Source of the DNA: Niabella sp.
GTDB taxonomy: Bacteria; Bacteroidota; Bacteroidia; Chitinophagales; Chitinophagaceae
DNA length: 58,938 nucleotides
Assembly: GCA_027493055.1 (NCBI GenBank)
Contig: JAPUDO010000080.1
Span: forward strand, 1 to 58,938
Direction: 5' to 3'
The notes below the pieces were generated by a model, which ran no database searches, had not been told where the DNA came from, and worked only from the letters and a program-made list of their open reading frames with translations. Below are positions 25,714 to 35,368 of the stretch, piece after piece. Positions within the stretch are counted from its first letter, which is position 1. The number at the start of each line of letters is the position of its first letter. Made by a program: the position numbers and the translations under genes.

Positions 25714-27903
25714 ATGACAGGAAAGGCTTTATTTTCAACGATTTTTTCTATTGTATTTGCAACCTCTTTACAGGCACAGGGCGATGCTGTAAACATTCCC
25801 ATCAACCGACAGCTCTTTCATGATAATATCAATAAAGAAAAGAAACTATTGCTGGGAAGCGATGGCAAACAGGATGATGAGTTTACCTTAGTCAATAACC
25901 CTGATGCAGGCCACCTGGCAACTGCGGCCATTAATAACCAGGTAGATGCTATACGGTACCTGGTTGAAAGTGATACGAAGATTGAACCCAGGCTGAAACC
26001 CGGTTACCTGGTGGGACTAACAGATATATTGAGGCACATGCGCACCGGATGGCTTAAAAGAGAAGTTTATCCTACGCATTTCGCGCAAATATTCTCGCTT
26101 TATAAAAAGCTGATAGAAGTTAATACAGCTAAAGAATCTATTGTTCCTTACCTGCAGCATTTCCCTTACGATGTGGTTTACACAGCAACCCTGCCAAGGG
26201 TATTTGAAGAAAATCCCGGCTTTAACGGGGTGAAAGATGTGGTGCTGCTAAAGTATGCAGAACAATATCCCAATAAAACATTTTATGCCCTTACCAAATA
26301 CATCGGCTCCAAACATACTGACAGCCTCATCAGAGCAATAGGGCGCCAATACCCCGAGCAGCTATACTCCTATGCCCAGGCCGGCAATGCACTTGGCAAT
26401 AAAATAAGAAGTATAAAAGATGACAATTTTGTAAAAACAGTGGTAGGCCTGTCTGAGATGAAAAGCGGGCAAATCTATTTCCCGTTTTTAGACAACCTGG
26501 TAAAGGGTAAAATAACAATGGCCGAGCTGGATGCAGCTAAAGACGACCGTGTAAAATACTATCGCCTGCTGGTAAAAACACAAATAGATTATGCCCGGCG
26601 TGCTTTAAGCGGAGATATAGCTGTTGGATTTAACGAGCTGACGAACAGGCTGCAAAAAAAGGGTAATGACGAGTTTGTGAACGAAATAAATGCCTTGCAT
26701 GAATTGCCGAATGCAGCAAGGTTCAAATGCCTTGTGCCACTAACAGCACAGGAGCTTTATTACCTGGCAGTGCTTTCCGACGGGCTGATCTATACCAGCA
26801 GCTATACTGCCGGCGTTTTCCCTTCAATGATGAGCAAGATCAATAACCGGGGAGATTCATTGCTCCTAAGCGTTTCATTTGATCATTACAGGAAATTTAT
26901 ACGGCAGGCTGCGGGGTATAATACCTTAAAAACTTTTTTCACCACGTTTAAAAACAACCAGGAAGCTACCAACCTGATGACAGCTTTTGTAAACGGCCTT
27001 GAAAAATCAAAAGGACTGGAAGACGGTGTGGATGTTGCCGACTCCTATGCAAGCCTGTATGAAACATTGCCCGACCTTGCCCGGCAAATGCTGGTTAATG
27101 TAAAAAACAATTACCGGAGAAACCTTCAATCAGGCAATAAACGTGGCATTGCTATTTACAATATTCTTGATAAGCTGTTTTTATCGGCAGATGCCACTAA
27201 AAATATTAACCTCACCAAAGAACTGGGCATACCCCCGGTTTATAATATTCCTTTTAACAACTTCACTAATGAGAAAGGAGAGATCATTACCCAAATGTTT
27301 TTTTATGGTGATGAGGATGGCATGATGGATTTCGACATTTTTGTACGTACATTCAATAACGACCCTAAATGGAAAGTAGATCAAAGTAACAGCAAATTTG
27401 TGGTGGCTAAAACTACCTCGGGCGTTCCCGTATATGTATATGCCAACAGGCCTCTGGCCAATACGCCAGACGAGGACTTTGTTGCCCAGAATGCCATGCA
27501 GGAATATTTTGAAAAAAACAATCTTGCCCCTACGGTTACTTTTCACCGCGGACACAGTTATCATGCGCCAACCAGTGTAAGCTATATCACTCCTACCTCG
27601 CGCGTGGTGTTCATGGGCTCCTGCGGCGGCTTCTTCCTGATAGACTCTATTCTTAAAAGGTCAAGCGATGCCCATATTATATCATCCAAGCAAACCGGTT
27701 ACCGCGATATCAACCTGCCGTTTATACGGATCTTTTTAGAAAATCTGCGCCTGCGTAAGGATGTGGACTGGATCCCTTTCTGGAAAGAGTTCAGGGCGGT
27801 CGCCAATATTACCGGTATGGAAGATTATATCCCTCCATATAAAAACCTGGGCGCCTTGTTCATTAAGGCATATAAAAAAGAAACCGGGGAAGAGGATATT
27901 TAA
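25714..27903 (+). CDS. Secreted protein with ankyrin-like start and caspase-like C-terminus
   Basis: 729 aa with a signal peptide (MTGKALFSTIFSIVFATSLQ, cleavage near AQG). Residues about 50-110 look like one ankyrin-type repeat (AAINNQVDAIRYLVES). A long helical middle follows. The C-terminal about 200 residues contain alternating strands, with FHRGHSYH (His614) and VVFMGSCGGF (Cys637) in the order and strand context of a clan CD (caspase/gingipain-like) His-Cys dyad. The His-Cys spacing of 23 is shorter than in caspases. I do not recognise a named family. The function is inferred only as a possible cysteine peptidase or a derived inactive fold. An ABC exporter follows 21 bp downstream. Confidence 0.75.
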   Translation: MTGKALFSTIFSIVFATSLQAQGDAVNIPINRQLFHDNINKEKKLLLGSDGKQDDEFTLVNNPDAGHLATAAINNQVDAIRYLVESDTKIEPRLKPGYLVGLTDILRHMRTGWLKREVYPTHFAQIFSLYKKLIEVNTAKESIVPYLQHFPYDVVYTATLPRVFEENPGFNGVKDVVLLKYAEQYPNKTFYALTKYIGSKHTDSLIRAIGRQYPEQLYSYAQAGNALGNKIRSIKDDNFVKTVVGLSEMKSGQIYFPFLDNLVKGKITMAELDAAKDDRVKYYRLLVKTQIDYARRALSGDIAVGFNELTNRLQKKGNDEFVNEINALHELPNAARFKCLVPLTAQELYYLAVLSDGLIYTSSYTAGVFPSMMSKINNRGDSLLLSVSFDHYRKFIRQAAGYNTLKTFFTTFKNNQEATNLMTAFVNGLEKSKGLEDGVDVADSYASLYETLPDLARQMLVNVKNNYRRNLQSGNKRGIAIYNILDKLFLSADATKNINLTKELGIPPVYNIPFNNFTNEKGEIITQMFFYGDEDGMMDFDIFVRTFNNDPKWKVDQSNSKFVVAKTTSGVPVYVYANRPLANTPDEDFVAQNAMQEYFEKNNLAPTVTFHRGHSYHAPTSVSYITPTSRVVFMGSCGGFFLIDSILKRSSDAHIISSKQTGYRDINLPFIRIFLENLRLRKDVDWIPFWKEFRAVANITGMEDYIPPYKNLGALFIKAYKKETGEEDI

Positions 27904-27924
27904 AATAAATTATCTTGCATTTTA

Positions 27925-29694
27925 ATGCCGCAGGAAAAAAAGCTATTTTTTGATATTTCCAAGCTAAGGCGCATATTTCAATATGCAGCACCTTATAAAG
28001 CTAAATTTTATTGGTCGGTGGCACTGGCAATATTCCTGGCAGCGCTCACTCCTGTACGCCCCTTGCTTATTCAGCTAACGGTAGACAAATACATAACGCA
28101 ATCCCTTCCAAGAATGGTAGTATATATTACCATTATACAGATCGGTATTATTTTAATAGAAACACTTCTGCGTTTTGTGTTCTCCTATATTACTGCATGG
28201 CTGGGGCAGGCTGTAGTAAAAGACATGCGTGTAGCCGTTTATAAAAAAATATTGGGACTTAACTTACGCCAGTTCGACAGAACGCCCATAGGTACATTAA
28301 CCACACGCTCCATTAACGATATTGAATCTATCAACGAAATTTTTTCGGATGGTTTAATACCTATTATTGCCGATCTGCTTTCTATAGTTTGTGTGCTAAC
28401 CTTTATGTTTTGGGTAGACTGGCAGCTTACGCTTATAGCGCTCATCCCCTTTCCTATTATGATCATTGCCACTTATTACTTTAAGGAAAGCATCAATAAG
28501 TCTTTTTTTAAAGTAAGAAACGCAGTGGCCGCTTTAAATGCCTATGCACAGGAGCACCTGTCAGGAATGAACGTGGTACAGGCTTTTGCTGCAGAAAGAA
28601 ATGAGTTCAACAAATTCAAAGCCATTAATAAGCAACACCGCAACGCCAATATCAACGCTATTTTTGCTTACTCTGTTTTTTTTCCGGTAATAGAAATTGT
28701 GCTGGCGCTGTCTATTGGCCTGGTAGTTTGGTTTGCTGCTAAAGAAGCCCTTCACCTCCAGCAAAGCCAGCAGGGTGTTATTGTTTCCTTTATCCTTTGC
28801 CTTAATTTATTGTTCAGGCCGTTAAGAATGATTGCTGATAAATTCAATGTGGTACAAATGGGCGTTATAGCCAGTGACCGCGTGTTCACCGTATTGGACA
28901 ATGACGATGAGGAGAAAACTCCTGAAAGCGGCTATATCCAACCTGAAAAACGCGTTGAAGGAAGCATAGATTTTAAACATGTAAGCTTTGCTTATGTGGA
29001 TGAGCATTGGGTGCTAAATGATGTAAGCTTTGAAATTGATCCCGGGCAAACCGTGGCTATTGTGGGCCATACGGGCAGTGGCAAAACTACTATCATCAGC
29101 CTTATCAACCGGTTCTATAATATTCAAAAAGGATCCATTGAGATAGATGGCATCGACATTAAAAAATTATCAACGGATTACCTGCGTGAAAATATAGGAG
29201 TGGTGCTGCAGGATGTATTTCTTTTTTCCGGCTCTATCATGGATAATATTACCCTGCGCAATCCAGACATTACGAAAGAGCAGGTTATTGCTGCCGCCAA
29301 AATGATCGACATGCACGATTTCATTATGCGTCTGCCCGGTGGCTATGATTATAATGTAAAAGAGAGGGGCGCCACTTTATCGCTCGGGCAAAGACAGCTG
29401 ATCTCTTTTATAAGAGCGCTTTTATATGACCCTTCCATTTTAGTATTAGATGAAGCTACTTCCTCTATTGATACGGAAAGTGAAATACTGATACAAAAGG
29501 CTACCGACAAGCTGATACAGGGGCGCACCTCTATTGTAATTGCGCACCGCCTCAGCACTATTCGCAAAGCCGATAAAATATTAGTGCTGGATAAAGGCGT
29601 ATTAAAAGAGGCCGGCACGCATACGCAACTGCTGGCCCGGGGAGGCTTCTATGCACAACTCCATAAAATGCAATTCGAGAAGGAGATGGCATAA
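27925..29694 (+). CDS. ABC transporter, fused permease and ATPase (MsbA/exporter type)
   Basis: A 589-aa half-transporter. The N-terminal six-helix exporter domain occupies about 1-320 (for example SVALAIFLAALTPVRPLLI). The ATPase domain has Walker A GHTGSGKTT, Q-loop VVLQDVFLFSGSI, signature LSLGQRQ, Walker B ILVLDEATSSID and the switch His in VIAHRLSTI. It likely works as a homodimer exporting lipids or hydrophobic compounds. The substrate cannot be read from sequence. It follows the secreted protein gene by 21 bp but has a possible -7 box, TATCTTGC, at 27911-27918. Confidence 0.93.
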   Translation: MPQEKKLFFDISKLRRIFQYAAPYKAKFYWSVALAIFLAALTPVRPLLIQLTVDKYITQSLPRMVVYITIIQIGIILIETLLRFVFSYITAWLGQAVVKDMRVAVYKKILGLNLRQFDRTPIGTLTTRSINDIESINEIFSDGLIPIIADLLSIVCVLTFMFWVDWQLTLIALIPFPIMIIATYYFKESINKSFFKVRNAVAALNAYAQEHLSGMNVVQAFAAERNEFNKFKAINKQHRNANINAIFAYSVFFPVIEIVLALSIGLVVWFAAKEALHLQQSQQGVIVSFILCLNLLFRPLRMIADKFNVVQMGVIASDRVFTVLDNDDEEKTPESGYIQPEKRVEGSIDFKHVSFAYVDEHWVLNDVSFEIDPGQTVAIVGHTGSGKTTIISLINRFYNIQKGSIEIDGIDIKKLSTDYLRENIGVVLQDVFLFSGSIMDNITLRNPDITKEQVIAAAKMIDMHDFIMRLPGGYDYNVKERGATLSLGQRQLISFIRALLYDPSILVLDEATSSIDTESEILIQKATDKLIQGRTSIVIAHRLSTIRKADKILVLDKGVLKEAGTHTQLLARGGFYAQLHKMQFEKEMA

Positions 29695-30006
29695 TGCCTT
29701 TTTACCGTTAAACCCCTAAGCCTGGCCACAGATGCACAGATACACGCTATCATAGAAGTGTTAGGTAATCAATGTGTACGAAAAGCTATGGTCGTTCCAT
29801 CGCAGAGAGGAACCTCAACATAAACCAGAAACTTGTTGTATAGCCCATATATGCTTTATACTAAAGACAGTCACACGTTGAGACTTCTTCGCTATCGCTG
29901 CGAAGCGACGATAAAAATTATGTCATCGTCTCATTGATTTGGCCTCCTATTGATAACCCAAAATGGCAATATTTACTGTTCTACCATAGATTCAAAGAAT
30001 TAAACC
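29695..30006. other. Intergenic region, no gene seen
   Basis: 312 bp between convergent genes. It contains a nested imperfect palindrome at about 29878-29936: GAGAC and GTCTC on the outside, and CTTCGC facing GCGAAG inside. It may terminate transcription or be a repeat remnant. Confidence 0.5.
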
Positions 30007-31035
30007 CTAATTATTGGCCTTTATATAAGCTAACAGATAATTGTTGTATTTATCCAGGGCATCCAGCACCGCTTTTTTATAAGCCTGTGGATCAGCCAGA
30101 ATGGTATAGGTTGCTTCTAAATCTCCTTTGCCGCCACCTCGTGCTCTCCCCATCGAAAGTATGCTTACTACATCAGAGGCAAATCTGTTTTGAAATTTTT
30201 CGGGTATCCCTTTTGCCGACTCTATATCATTGGCGTATTTCACATCAGATGCGAGCATAAAGCCATTGTGAAAACTGGCATTGCAATAGCTCCAGTTACC
30301 GCCTGTGAATTTGGCATAAGAACCATCACCTTTGAATGCCTTGCCCATTGATGCTGCGGTGATGCCCTCTATACGGATGACAGGCCTTGCATCAGTTTCA
30401 AATTTGTCGGTACGATCGCTTCTGCCCATAAGGGTAAAGCTTGATACTCCCTGGGAAATATTTTGCATGATGTCAAGAAAATCAACGGTAACGAATACCA
30501 TCCCCACAGGTATTTTAAGGTCATTGCCCAAAGAGGCGTGTGCACCCATCAGCCCGGTCGGGTATTCGATATAAGGCGCATTGTTGGCAGTGAAAATTTT
30601 TGAAACACCCCAATTTTTCTTTTGGGTTTCACGTTTGTTCTCTGCATTGTTTTCCACCAGTTTCTGGTAGGACTTGTGGTCTTTGTAGGTTTCGCTGAGC
30701 GAAAAACCGTTTGCCGCAAATTTTGCAGCCAGGTTTTTGTAGTACGCATCCGTAATTTCCTGCAACAGGGCATCGTCTATTCCTTCCAGGAATCCCCAGG
30801 TTACAATATTGCCAACATTGCGTTTTTCCTGCTCCTGCCGCGTAGCGAGTTTGAACTGCAAATTGACGCTTGTAAGCGCTACTTCATTTACTTTTTTGAA
30901 TGGCGCCCGATGAGTACCTTTTGGAGCGAAGGCCTGCTTCAATTCTTTTTCGGAAGGCTGTTGCGCCCGGGCATCTGGTAGAAAGGTAAAAACTGTAAGT
31001 ACTATCAGGATACCAAATTTTGATAAGCTATTCAT
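30007..31035 (-). CDS. Secreted protein of unknown function
   Basis: 342 aa with a signal peptide (MNSLSKFGILIVLTVFTFLP, cleavage near ARAQQ). The body contains charged helices (ITDAYYKNLAAKFAANGFSL) and a strand-rich middle (IPVGMVFVTVDFLDIM). A C-terminal helical part ends YNNYLLAYIKANN. A Gly-rich MGRARGGGKGD loop is present. No lipobox and no T9SS C-terminal domain is seen. I do not recognise the family. It lies 20 bp downstream of the beta-propeller gene and is probably in the same operon. Confidence 0.7.
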   Translation of the reverse strand: MNSLSKFGILIVLTVFTFLPDARAQQPSEKELKQAFAPKGTHRAPFKKVNEVALTSVNLQFKLATRQEQEKRNVGNIVTWGFLEGIDDALLQEITDAYYKNLAAKFAANGFSLSETYKDHKSYQKLVENNAENKRETQKKNWGVSKIFTANNAPYIEYPTGLMGAHASLGNDLKIPVGMVFVTVDFLDIMQNISQGVSSFTLMGRSDRTDKFETDARPVIRIEGITAASMGKAFKGDGSYAKFTGGNWSYCNASFHNGFMLASDVKYANDIESAKGIPEKFQNRFASDVVSILSMGRARGGGKGDLEATYTILADPQAYKKAVLDALDKYNNYLLAYIKANN

Positions 31036-31055
31036 GTTATATCTGCTTTATAATT

Positions 31056-32630
31056 TTAATTATTATTTGTATTGGCTACTACCACTTTAGAGTAGCTTTT
31101 TGTTCCGTCCTTATCCACCTGCGCTATGCGTACATATATCCTGGAGCCGGAAGCATTTACCTCTACGCCCTGTTTTTTACACCCTGTTATCAGCCATGTG
31201 CAGGCCACTGTTAATAGCAAAACGGGCAGCGCCATCCTGCGCCTTTTACCCACGCCCCATGCAAAAACTGCCAGCAGCGGCATCAGGGCGGTAAGCCCGG
31301 AAAGCATAGTGCCGTTCAGCGATAAAGTAAAATTGTATTCCAAAGCCATATCCGAGTTCCCCTCTTTTGCTTTGGAAACCATAGTGCCCACTTTAGTAAA
31401 GTCTTTCCCGTTAGCAGAAGCTTCTATCTCAAAATAGCTGTTATTTTCTTCTTTAAGGGTTGTAAATTGTACTGATAAAGCATTGCCAACCACTTCAGCC
31501 TGTACGTTGCCAAAGCTCACCGGCAGCACATCATAATCAAACCCAAAAAGCCAGGGCTTGGACTGCCCTGCAACTACATTAAAGCCGCCGCCGCCAAATA
31601 ACCTGCTGCCATCCGTTGCAAGACTATAAACAACGTAATCTGAAATAGGGTTCCAATCAGTAAGCACCGGTGTGCCGGTTGAAATGTCAAAGGAAGCAAG
31701 GCGTTGTCTGTTCTGACCGGCTATCTGGGTAAATATTCCGCCTATATATATCCTGCTCCCTATCTTCGTAAAGCTCAGTACGCGACTATTGGCAGAAGCC
31801 GTCCAGGTAGTAAGCGTTGGAGTGCTGCCTGTAATATCAAAGGAGGCAAGGCGCTGTCTGTTCTGACCGTTTATCTTGCTAAACTCTCCACTCGCGTACA
31901 ATATGCCATCGCTTGCCCAAAGTGTTTGTATGTAACCAATATCCTGAAGGGACCAATCGGTAAGCGCTGGCGTACCGGTTGTAACATCAAAAGAAACAAG
32001 ACGCAACCTGCTCTGGCCTGCTATCTGGTTAAAAGCTCCCCCTACATACAACTTTCCTTCTGCTTCCACTAACGAAAATATAGTACCATTCAGGTCGGGG
32101 TTGGGTGCCCAGCCTGTAAGCGTGGGTGTGGCGCCTGTAATATCAAAGGATACGAGGTTGGTTCTGCTTTGACCATTTACCTGGGTAAACTGGCCGCCTA
32201 CATACAGCCGGTCTGTAGTTGCCAGAATGGAGTAAACACGGTTATTACCGGTAGCGCCGGGGAAATCAACCTCGGGTGCCCAATCAGTAAGAGTACCGGT
32301 TGCCAGGTCAAAGGAAGCAATATGTTTCCTGGATACCCAGTTAACATTTTTAAAATCACCGCCTATATACAACTTTCCTCCGCTAATTGACATACTGCGA
32401 ATAGTCCCGTCAACTGTAGCAAAAAAGGGATGCAGACTGCCATCCGCATTAATACGGGCGATGCTAACCCGCGACTGGCCACCCACTGCTGTAAATTCCC
32501 CGCCTATATAAATGCCTCCGGCCCCATCTGGGATAATGGTGTGCACAGTACCGTTTGGTACCCAGGTCTGCCCCCATCCTGCAGCACTTAATAAAACCAA
32601 AACAATAAAGAAAAATAAACGCTTTATCAT
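31056..32630 (-). CDS. Surface beta-propeller protein with interrupted beta-sandwich and internal lipobox
   Basis: 524 aa. The signal peptide (MIKRLFFFIVLVLLSAAGWG, cleavage near GQT) is followed by about eight propeller-type repeats (residues about 25-365) with the recurring pattern LYIGGxFTxVxGQSRxxLASFD. From LPVSFG (residue 369) a beta-sandwich like that of type IX secretion cargo begins (YFEIEASANGKDFTKVG). After LEYNFT it is interrupted by a hydrophobic helix starting at Met442, the basic KRRR, and a second helix ending LITGC (Cys484). The last strand of the sandwich (YVRIAQVDKDGTKSYSKVV) then closes the protein. The same arrangement occurs in the protein at 37137-38783. It is divergent from the histidine kinase gene, 134 bp away. 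The ligand is unknown. Confidence 0.8.
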   Translation of the reverse strand: MIKRLFFFIVLVLLSAAGWGQTWVPNGTVHTIIPDGAGGIYIGGEFTAVGGQSRVSIARINADGSLHPFFATVDGTIRSMSISGGKLYIGGDFKNVNWVSRKHIASFDLATGTLTDWAPEVDFPGATGNNRVYSILATTDRLYVGGQFTQVNGQSRTNLVSFDITGATPTLTGWAPNPDLNGTIFSLVEAEGKLYVGGAFNQIAGQSRLRLVSFDVTTGTPALTDWSLQDIGYIQTLWASDGILYASGEFSKINGQNRQRLASFDITGSTPTLTTWTASANSRVLSFTKIGSRIYIGGIFTQIAGQNRQRLASFDISTGTPVLTDWNPISDYVVYSLATDGSRLFGGGGFNVVAGQSKPWLFGFDYDVLPVSFGNVQAEVVGNALSVQFTTLKEENNSYFEIEASANGKDFTKVGTMVSKAKEGNSDMALEYNFTLSLNGTMLSGLTALMPLLAVFAWGVGKRRRMALPVLLLTVACTWLITGCKKQGVEVNASGSRIYVRIAQVDKDGTKSYSKVVVANTNNN

Positions 32631-32764
32631 ACTGAAATAATTAATACTGATTCAAAAATGTATAGCTAAAATTGTGGTGTAAAATTCCTTTTCCCTCAGG
32701 GATAAAACAATACGATGAATTGCGTATTTTTTCTTTAAGTTTATGCCCGAACCGTTTTATAACT

Positions 32765-34651
32765 ATGAAGTTTCTTTTACAGCGCTGCTCACCAGTATTA
32801 ATTGTATTTTGCTTTTGTATGGCTACGGACCTGCATGGTCAGCAAAAAGCAACTGATACCGGTGCAGATTCACTGACAGGCTGGTTGTCTTTAGCTTCAG
32901 AACTTCGCTTTAGCAAACCGGATGCTGCACGGTACTATTGCAATAAGGTATTGAATGTTGCCAGAGCTACCGGTAAAACAGCAGCGGAAGCGGAGGCCCT
33001 GCGTATTATGAGCATTTCCTATGAAGCCCAGGGAAACTATAAGAATGCACTGACCTCCGGACTACAATCACTTGCGCTATGGAGAAAAACAGGAGATGAA
33101 GCTAAGATTGCCAACACGCTCAACAGCGTGGGAATTGTATATGACCAGCAGGGTAACTTTTATGAAGCGCTGCAATACTATAATGAGGCATACGCCATTT
33201 ATAAGCGCCTGGGCGATGATGAACACCTGGCCATGATGAACGTGAATTTGGGTATATTATTTAAATCACAGGGACAATATGACCAGGTCATTCGCCACTA
33301 TAAAGACGCTTACGCCATTTATATCAAATTAAAACTACCGGCAGAAACGGCTTTTTGTGAAGCTAACCTGGGATCCGTATTCTACTACACAGGGCAATAC
33401 GACAGCTGTATCTATTACTCTTTAAAAGCCGAAAAGGCGCTCCTGGCGCAGAAGAACCTGCAGTTTCTGCCTGTAGCGCAAGCCAATGCGGGTTTAGGCT
33501 ACCTGGAAAAAGGGATGCTTGCCGAGGCAAAAGCATATTTACAAAAAGCACTGGCTGCTCACCGGCAATACGGGAACCAGAAAGAAACAGCCTTTGTGTT
33601 AGTACACCTGGGCCGTCTTTACCTGCAGCAGGGCAGTAACAGTGACGCTTACGATGCACTGAAAGAAGCCAGGGCTATCGCATTGTCCATCGGTTCGCCG
33701 CAGCAGGTAATGGATGCATCCAGGCTATTGGCTGACATTTATGCACAGAACGGAAACTACCCAAAGGCGTACAGCGAATACGTAAGCTACAGCAAGATAA
33801 AAGACACTTTGTTTGAACAGCAAAAAACAAAGGAAATCACTAACCACCAGGTCCGGTACGAAACCGCAAGAAAAGAACAGGAAATTTCATCACTGAAGCA
33901 AAAGAACACTATTCATGAACTAAGCCTGCGTCAGCGAAATCTATACCTGCTGATTGCAGTAGTCTTACTTTTAGGTATTTCACTGGGTGCCTGGCTCATT
34001 TATCGCAATAAGCAATTCCGCGAAGCGCAACTTAAAAAAGAGGCTGAGCTAAACAGGCAACTATTACGGGCGGAAGCAGAAAACATCCTGCAGCAGGACA
34101 GGTTACGCATTTCGCGTGAGCTTCATGACAATATTGGTGCGCAGCTCACATTCATCAAATCAACCGTAGACATGGCCGATGACAATGCCATTGTACAGGT
34201 GAAAGACATTCTGGAAGATACTATCCGCGATTTGCGTAAAACCGTTTGGCTCATCAATAAATCAGCAGTCAGACTGGACGAATGGATAGTGAAGCTGAGG
34301 GAATACTATGGCAGGCTGCCAAAAGTAGGCATCCTTGTACAGGAAATAGTTGGAGAGGAGCGGGTATTAACCTCAAAGCAGGCCACAGGGCTGTTCCGCA
34401 TTTTACAGGAAGCAGTAAACAACAGCCTGAAATATGCCGGAGACGGGAAAACAGAAATAGCCGTCAACGCTAACGGGGACGGTATTCATATAGCTATAAA
34501 AGACAACGGTAAAGGTTTTGAAAAAGGGCATAACCAGCAGGGGTTTGGGTTGAACAATATGCAGCACCATGCACAGGAAATAGGTGGAACCCTTCAGATA
34601 GATAGTGCTCCCGGCAAAGGCACACAGGTTATAGTGGATGTTGCACTGTAA
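32765..34651 (+). CDS. TPR-containing sensor histidine kinase (NarL-type partner)
   Basis: About 628 aa from ATG 32765, where a signal-peptide-like start MKFLLQRCSPVLIVFCFCMA is seen. A longer frame begins at 32672 but adds non-signal sequence. The periplasmic part has at least seven TPRs (for example YYNEAYAIYKRLGDDEHLAM). A coiled coil precedes one transmembrane helix (LYLLIAVVLLLGISLGAWLI). The cytoplasmic kinase is of the HisKA_3 class, with RISRELHDNIGAQL (phospho-His), and the ATPase part has LQEAVNNSLKYAG and DNGKGF. It phosphorylates the LuxR-type regulator encoded 69 bp downstream. The signal is unknown. It is divergent from the propeller gene. Confidence 0.92.
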   Translation: MKFLLQRCSPVLIVFCFCMATDLHGQQKATDTGADSLTGWLSLASELRFSKPDAARYYCNKVLNVARATGKTAAEAEALRIMSISYEAQGNYKNALTSGLQSLALWRKTGDEAKIANTLNSVGIVYDQQGNFYEALQYYNEAYAIYKRLGDDEHLAMMNVNLGILFKSQGQYDQVIRHYKDAYAIYIKLKLPAETAFCEANLGSVFYYTGQYDSCIYYSLKAEKALLAQKNLQFLPVAQANAGLGYLEKGMLAEAKAYLQKALAAHRQYGNQKETAFVLVHLGRLYLQQGSNSDAYDALKEARAIALSIGSPQQVMDASRLLADIYAQNGNYPKAYSEYVSYSKIKDTLFEQQKTKEITNHQVRYETARKEQEISSLKQKNTIHELSLRQRNLYLLIAVVLLLGISLGAWLIYRNKQFREAQLKKEAELNRQLLRAEAENILQQDRLRISRELHDNIGAQLTFIKSTVDMADDNAIVQVKDILEDTIRDLRKTVWLINKSAVRLDEWIVKLREYYGRLPKVGILVQEIVGEERVLTSKQATGLFRILQEAVNNSLKYAGDGKTEIAVNANGDGIHIAIKDNGKGFEKGHNQQGFGLNNMQHHAQEIGGTLQIDSAPGKGTQVIVDVAL

Positions 34652-34720
34652 GAAATACGCAGCTTTGCGTATGGTACGTTAAAAAATATTTCATGTACTT
34701 TGTTTTCAAAACAGATCCTT

Positions 34721-35368
34721 ATGAGCAGTATTACAATAGCAATAGCAGAGGATAATGAGCTTGCATTGAAATCCATACTAAAAAAACTAAGCTTTTTCAA
34801 TGACTTATCAGTAATGTTTGCCGCAGGCAACGGTACCGACCTGCTTAATAAATTTATCAGCCAGCAGCCGGATATTGTTTTGATGGATATAGAAATGCCT
34901 ATTATGGATGGTATTATAGCTACCCGTCAATTAAAAGAACAATATCCCCAGGTAAAAGTGCTGATGCTGACCACGTTTGATGATGATGATAAAATATTCA
35001 ACGCTATACTGGCCGGGGCATCGGGTTATTTGCTAAAAGATGAAAGCGCAGAAGCTATATACAAAGCCATAAATGATATTTACAATGGTGGTGCTGCCAT
35101 GTCTTCGGGCATTGCCCTCAAAACGCTTAATCATATTAAAAGCACGGCCCCTGCCCTTCCTCCTGATAGCCAGTCAGTACTCTCCCAACGTGAAATGGAA
35201 ATCCTGACAGAACTAAAGAACGGGCTGGGTTATAAGCAGATTGCCTCCCGTCTTTTCATAAGCGAAGGTACAGTGCGAAAACATATAGAACATATCTACC
35301 GGAAGCTGCAGGTAAACAACAAAGTAAGCGCCGTGAATATAGCGGTAAATAATAAATGGCTTACATAA
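34721..35368 (+). CDS. LuxR/NarL-family response regulator
   Basis: About 215 aa from ATG 34721. The receiver domain (about 1-120) has the acidic pair AEDNE, phospho-acceptor Asp in DIVLMDIEMPIMDG, MLTTFDD, and the Lys of GYLLKDES. A GerE-type helix-turn-helix follows (LSQREMEILTELKNGLGYKQ, then ISEGTVRKHIEHIYRKL). It is the cognate regulator of the upstream kinase and has a possible -7 box of its own near 34695 (TACTTTG). Its stop overlaps the convergent Fic gene by 8 nt. Targets are not known, but the divergent surface-protein gene is a candidate. Confidence 0.93.
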   Translation: MSSITIAIAEDNELALKSILKKLSFFNDLSVMFAAGNGTDLLNKFISQQPDIVLMDIEMPIMDGIIATRQLKEQYPQVKVLMLTTFDDDDKIFNAILAGASGYLLKDESAEAIYKAINDIYNGGAAMSSGIALKTLNHIKSTAPALPPDSQSVLSQREMEILTELKNGLGYKQIASRLFISEGTVRKHIEHIYRKLQVNNKVSAVNIAVNNKWLT

